Translations under genes and position numbers: made by a program
NCBI GenBank assembly: GCA_032358165.1
Contig: JAALGY010000023.1
Location: 434,001-498,000 of the forward strand
Source: Diplosphaera chodatii
Lineage: Eukaryota > Chlorophyta > Trebouxiophyceae > Prasiolales > Stichococcaceae
Length of the DNA stretch: 64,000 nt
Reading direction: 5' to 3'
Part shown: piece by piece, positions 60,325-64,000 of the stretch
How the letters are laid out: the number at the start of each line of letters is the position of its first letter
How positions within the stretch are numbered: position 1 is the first letter of the stretch
Notes under the pieces: generated by a model
Databases searched by the model: none
Told to the model about the DNA's origin: nothing
The model's input: only the letters and a program-made list of their open reading frames with translations

Positions 60325-61280
60325 CGACAGCACTGTGTCCTAGTATAGAGACAGTCAGATGGACCATGTAGCGGATGCATGGTAGTGTCAACAAGCCACA
60401 GAGGATCCCCAGAGTACCAGACAGGATCTTCTGGTGGACTAGCTGATGAATCCACTGCACTGTATGCATGTGGCAATTGAGAGATGGTGATGCCGGAGCA
60501 CAGCGCACGGCCGCCACATCTCAGTCGCTTTGCCCTGCGCCCCTGCGGCACGTACATGGAAACAGATTGCTACTGCAGTGATGCAATGACTGGCAGACGG
60601 CAGCTGTGATGACGCGTCGCTAGTGTTGACTTCGGAGCACCTACACCTGTCACGATCAAGTGCGACTGTTCGCCTCCCACCTGAACCCTAAACGGCGGAG
60701 CATCCGAGGCAGCTTTTGACAGGCACGCCTCGGCTCACGGGCTCAGTTTGTCGACCCGATGCACCACAAACGCAAACCACGCTGACATACAGAGCATGCG
60801 TCATTCACTTCCATCAATTTGGACCGCCAACTGTGCAAGCATGGCAGTGTTGTTGATGGCGCTGCTGCAACGGTCGGCACTGACGCAGTCGAGGCTGTAG
60901 TACCTGGCACCAGCGCGACCACAGCAGATTGACAAGCTCACCTCAGGTGGTTCAGCAGCAGTAATGGAGGCCATAGGGGCCGCTGCACGCTGGGCGGCAG
61001 CCGCTGCGGTCGCCGCGGCCACCGTCGCTGCCGTGCACCACATCGTGTCGAACGACTCGAGGCAAGCAGCATTTCGTGAAGTCTGCGCTCGTTTGCGATG
61101 TGATTCATAAACGATTCATATACATTCGTGCCATAGACCGCTATGCTCAGTGTTAGATAGTGATGATTGTGACATGCCAGCGTCACTGCCAAGCATGCTC
61201 GCTCGGGGTCGTGATATATGCTGCACGATCAATAGGATCGTGACACACAATGAGGCATTGTTTGTAGTGTTCACATGCAG
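60325..61280. other. Intergenic region, possible 5' exon of the next gene
   Basis: A possible Ala-rich hydrophobic N-terminal exon (ATG 60964, AARWAAAAAVAAATVAAVHH) lies here. No donor in the required phase was found, so it is not joined to the gene at 61281. Otherwise no coding sequence. Confidence 0.3.
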
Positions 61281-62903
61281 GGACGATCAAGGAGCAGCTG
61301 ACAACGGCACGGTCCACGAGATGCCTGACGACCGTCAAAAGGACCTTGCTGCAAGCACGGGTCAGGAACTGCCGCGCAGCCAGCCCATCTGCAAGACACT
61401 CGGTATGCACTGTACTGTACGCAGCAAAAAAGGCCATCCTAGCTTCTGACGCGTGAACCCCTTCACAGCTGCACACAGCTCATCGATACACACCCGTGCC
61501 AGTGACCATACACACCCTCCTTGATCGATTGCAGCCAAGAAGCCGCAGCCCTGCCGCCTGGTGGTGGACGCGGATGTCGGCGCAGCCTTTGCAGCTGAGG
61601 CCGCAGCCAGGATGTTCCACGACCTCATCCAGCACCCCTTGAAGGTGCACTACTCGCAAACGCACGCTCTCTGTGAATGGTGTGAGCTCTGCAGGACTTG
61701 ACGGTCTAGCGAGACCAGCTGTGCATGCATCCCCCGCTGGTGCAGACGAGCGTGTTCTTCTTCGGTATGTACTGACATGTCGTCTCATGCACGCTGCAGG
61801 ACACTGAGCTGGATTGGCAGGTCGCCATGGCGGCGGCTGATGTGGCTGAGAAGGCGGCGCTCCTGGCGGCGGACTACTACGTCTTCGATGAGCAGCCACG
61901 GCCGCTGCCGCGGCAACTGCCAGTGATGTGGGTGCCAGCCCCGCAGCCAGGCAGCAGCGCCCACACGGCGCAGCCGCCTCATGGTCATGTGCGGCCAAGG
62001 CCGGTTACAGAGGCGAAGCCGCTGGCGCTGCAAAGATTTCCTTCGGACGTTTCGAGCACATCTGCAGCGCCGCCAGCGGATGTGGCGGCACTCGCGCCGG
62101 GACTGACAGCGGCGCAGATGCAGCAGCTCTGGGCAGGACTCAACAAGACGCTGCAGCCTGGAGGGACAGCAGCACTGCCAAAGGCGCAGCAGCGGCTGCT
62201 GCTGCAGGCGAGGCCAGACTATGCGCCTCAGCCAGGGTCGCCGCCAATGCGCAGCAGACCGCAGCTGCTGGCCCAGCAGGGCGAGCCAAGGGCAAGGGCC
62301 AAGACAGTGACGTGGGCGAACGGCACAGCACAGCCACAGCCAGCTGCGCGGCCACAGGCTGCAGGCGCAACGCTGGCAGCGGCGGCACCTGGGGCAGCGC
62401 CCGTGCAGCGGCTGCCGCCATCGGACATTCTGGACATTCTGCTGCGGCTGGAGGAGCTAGACATGATACTGCAGCCTTCCCCGACAGCGAAGCCACCAAC
62501 CGGACTGCAGCCGCCGCAGCAGGCGCTGCAAGTCAAGTCGATGCAGGCTAGCCCGGCACCACTGCAGATGGGGCCACAGCTGCCGTCACAAGGCGCGCCA
62601 AGGGCGGCACCCAAGACAGCGACGGTCGCAAATGGCGCTGCGCGGCTGCCTGCAACGCCACAGCCTGGAGGCGCACAGCCGCCAGAGCCGCAGCAGCTGC
62701 CGGTTGACACCTCCTGCCAATGGACTCTGCACGCGCAGGCGCAGGAGCAGCAGCCGCTGCCGCACGACATCGTGATGCAGCAGCTTTCGGAGTTTCTGCG
62801 CCACATGAACCTCAAGTTTGGCATGGCGTCCGCAGATCATGGCTCGAAGGCGCCAAACACCATCAGAGCACCCACATCTTGTTGTGCATACCGTCGCATG
62901 TAG
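61281..62903 (+). CDS. Unrecognised Pro/Gln/Ala-rich protein, 5' end unknown
   Basis: No family recognised. Three exons join in frame: 61281-61402, 61535-61644, 61800-62903 (stop). The first begins in phase 2, so there is at least one upstream exon. Visible product about 445 residues. Exons 2-3 encode helical stretches (DVGAAFAAEAAARMFHDLIQ and QVAMAAADVAEKAALLAADYY). The large last exon is low-complexity with an internal imperfect duplication (about 62266-62400 and 62572-62700). It ends with a short helix, DIVMQQLSEFLRHMNLKFGM. No TM segment or enzyme motif is visible in the confirmed part. It lies between two one-TM protein genes on the same strand. Evidence is splice-frame consistency and codon-like composition. 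Confidence 0.45.
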
Positions 62904-63336
62904 AGGGACCCTGTGCCTTGGGACACATGCATGCATGCTTTGCGCCTGGCAGAGACAACCGGAGAAGCAGTTTGTCCTCACATGCTTGCTGTCTATCTCA
63001 GTTTGCTCCGACATGATCTGCTTGTGTTGTTGCCCTACCTTGGCCATGAGTCCTTGTCAAATCAATAAGGTTGTCCATGTCAGGCTGTCCATGTCACCCT
63101 TTGGATGGTTCCGATGGCAGGATCTCATTATGCCCGTTGGAGGTGCACATGCAGAGCAAACCACAGTCCGCTGTCCCCATTGTCCCTCTGCATGCATTAA
63201 ACTGTGCAGCCACATACGTGCGCAGCGTTCGGCGTTGGTGGGGCGCTCCACTGTTTCGAGCTGCAGTGCAAGCACCGCCTGTCAGCTGCTGTGCCACCAG
63301 AGGAGGTGTTACGACCGGTTGCTTACCGCCTGGACG
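62904..63336. other. Intergenic region between two plus-strand genes
   Basis: No gene or clear signal seen. It presumably holds the 3' UTR of the Pro/Gln-rich protein gene and the promoter of the next gene. Confidence 0.4.
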
Positions 63337-63891
63337 ATGCTTCTTGACGGTAAAAACACTAGGGAAGGCAGTGGACGCGGCAGAGCCACTGATGGCCGGC
63401 AACATGGTCGTGTTGGGCAGCAGCGCGTGCTTCGCGTGCCGGTGCTGCCGGTGGTGGTGGCCATGACTACCGTTGGCGTTCCGCTGTTGATTCGGCGCGT
63501 TCTCAGGTGAGCCAACAATCCTATTATCTCAAGACATATCATGGTAGTTCGACCGACAGCATGCCTAAGCGTCTTGTAGGTAGGGCAGGCTGTTGTGAAT
63601 CTGCGTACACCTTTGGGATACAGCCATGATGCCTGTCGGTCAGTGTCCAGACTTGTTTGATCTCCTCCCAGGAGGCAGCATGCGAGGCTGCAGGACGCCA
63701 TGGTCGCGACTGGTGCGTCGACGCAGAAGGCCACGTCACAGCAGCTGCCGCAGCCGCTGCTGCTGGTGGATGATGCGCAGGACTTCTTTGACGTCATAGA
63801 TTGCAAGGTTTCCAAGGCGTACGCAATGCATGCAGCAAGAGCGCCAAGCGTCTGTGGTCCTGGAGCCCACTGTGCGCGGCGCTTGTTCTAG
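63337..63891 (+). CDS. Small single-TM protein, family unknown
   Basis: Two exons, 63337-63506 and 63672-63891; 390 bases, 129 residues, with a GTGAGC donor and in-frame junction. One hydrophobic segment, VLPVVVAMTTVGVPLLI, is followed by RRVLRRQHARLQ. The C-terminal half has PQPLLLVDDAQDFFDVID and ends CARRLF. The TM with its basic tail resembles the last TM of genes A-C (VPLAVRRWCEGRARRRF in C), which may be chance. A TGTAA at 63946-63950, 55 bases after the stop, supports the 3' end. An alternative is that the frame splices out at a GTTTCC after 63809 and continues past the window. Confidence 0.4.
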
Positions 63892-63945
63892 ACCATGGTT
63901 ATGGTGCAAAAAGCTAGCTAGCTGTTGTCTCAGTGACCATGATGT

Positions 63946-63950
63946 TGTAA
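63946..63950 (+). terminator. TGTAA poly(A) signal
   Basis: TGTAA 55 bases downstream of the stop codon of the small one-TM protein gene. Confidence 0.5.
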
Positions 63951-64000
63951 GGTGTTTGGGATGAAATGCAACAGTGAACAGACTGCGACGGCACATCATC

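Noticed and set aside
60964..61110. Ala-rich hydrophobic exon as start of the gene at 61281
   Set aside because: No donor in the required phase 2 was found.
1..64000. Bacterial-style operons, CRISPR arrays, attachment sites
   Set aside because: Pervasive spliceosomal introns and TGTAA signals show a nuclear genome; no array or integrase was seen.

Overview
The window looks like nuclear DNA of a green alga, most likely a GC-rich chlorophyte (Chlorella/Coccomyxa-like trebouxiophyte or a relative). Genes are split into 5-16 short exons by GT(G/A)AG...(T)GCAG introns of about 100-400 bases. Several genes have a TGTAA poly(A) signal downstream. Exons are rich in Ala, Gln and Gly runs. The gene set is eukaryotic: organellar HSP90, a splicing factor, a Golgi coiled-coil protein, snRNA transcription, DNase II. 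No rRNA, tRNA, CRISPR or intact transposon was seen. All exon models were built by eye. For each complete model the exon lengths sum to a multiple of three and every junction keeps the frame, except one approximate exon end in the SNAPC1-like gene.

Layout. 1-3465 (-): organellar HSP90, 3' end outside the window, with heat-shock elements upstream. 5686-9000 (+): U2AF large subunit that ends after RRM2. 10612-16316 (-): Golgi CASP. 17116-17918 (+): unrecognised helical protein. 19155-22251 (-): secreted DNase II. 23044-25713 (-): ADP-ribosylglycohydrolase. 27002-32321 (+): protein with seven tandem CxxC/DGL/CxxC modules. 33591-50250: three paralogous GAF-like plus six-TM proteins (A on -, B and C on +) around a SNAPC1/SNAP43-like gene (37669-41707, -). 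51962-52830 (-): small secreted, probably GPI-anchored acidic protein. 53626-58261 (-): TRF4/PAPD-type nucleotidyltransferase that appears to lack catalytic aspartates. 58706-60324 (+): membrane J-like protein with DPH instead of HPD. 61281-62903 (+): Pro/Gln/Ala-rich protein. 63337-63891 (+): small one-TM protein.

There is no single operon-like system, as expected for a nucleus. The strongest candidates for something undescribed are the local GAF-like/6TM family, the exon-aligned CxxC module array, and a head-to-head pair of apparently degenerate enzymes or cofactors (pseudo-nucleotidyltransferase and J-like protein). The U2AF without its UHM domain also merits attention.
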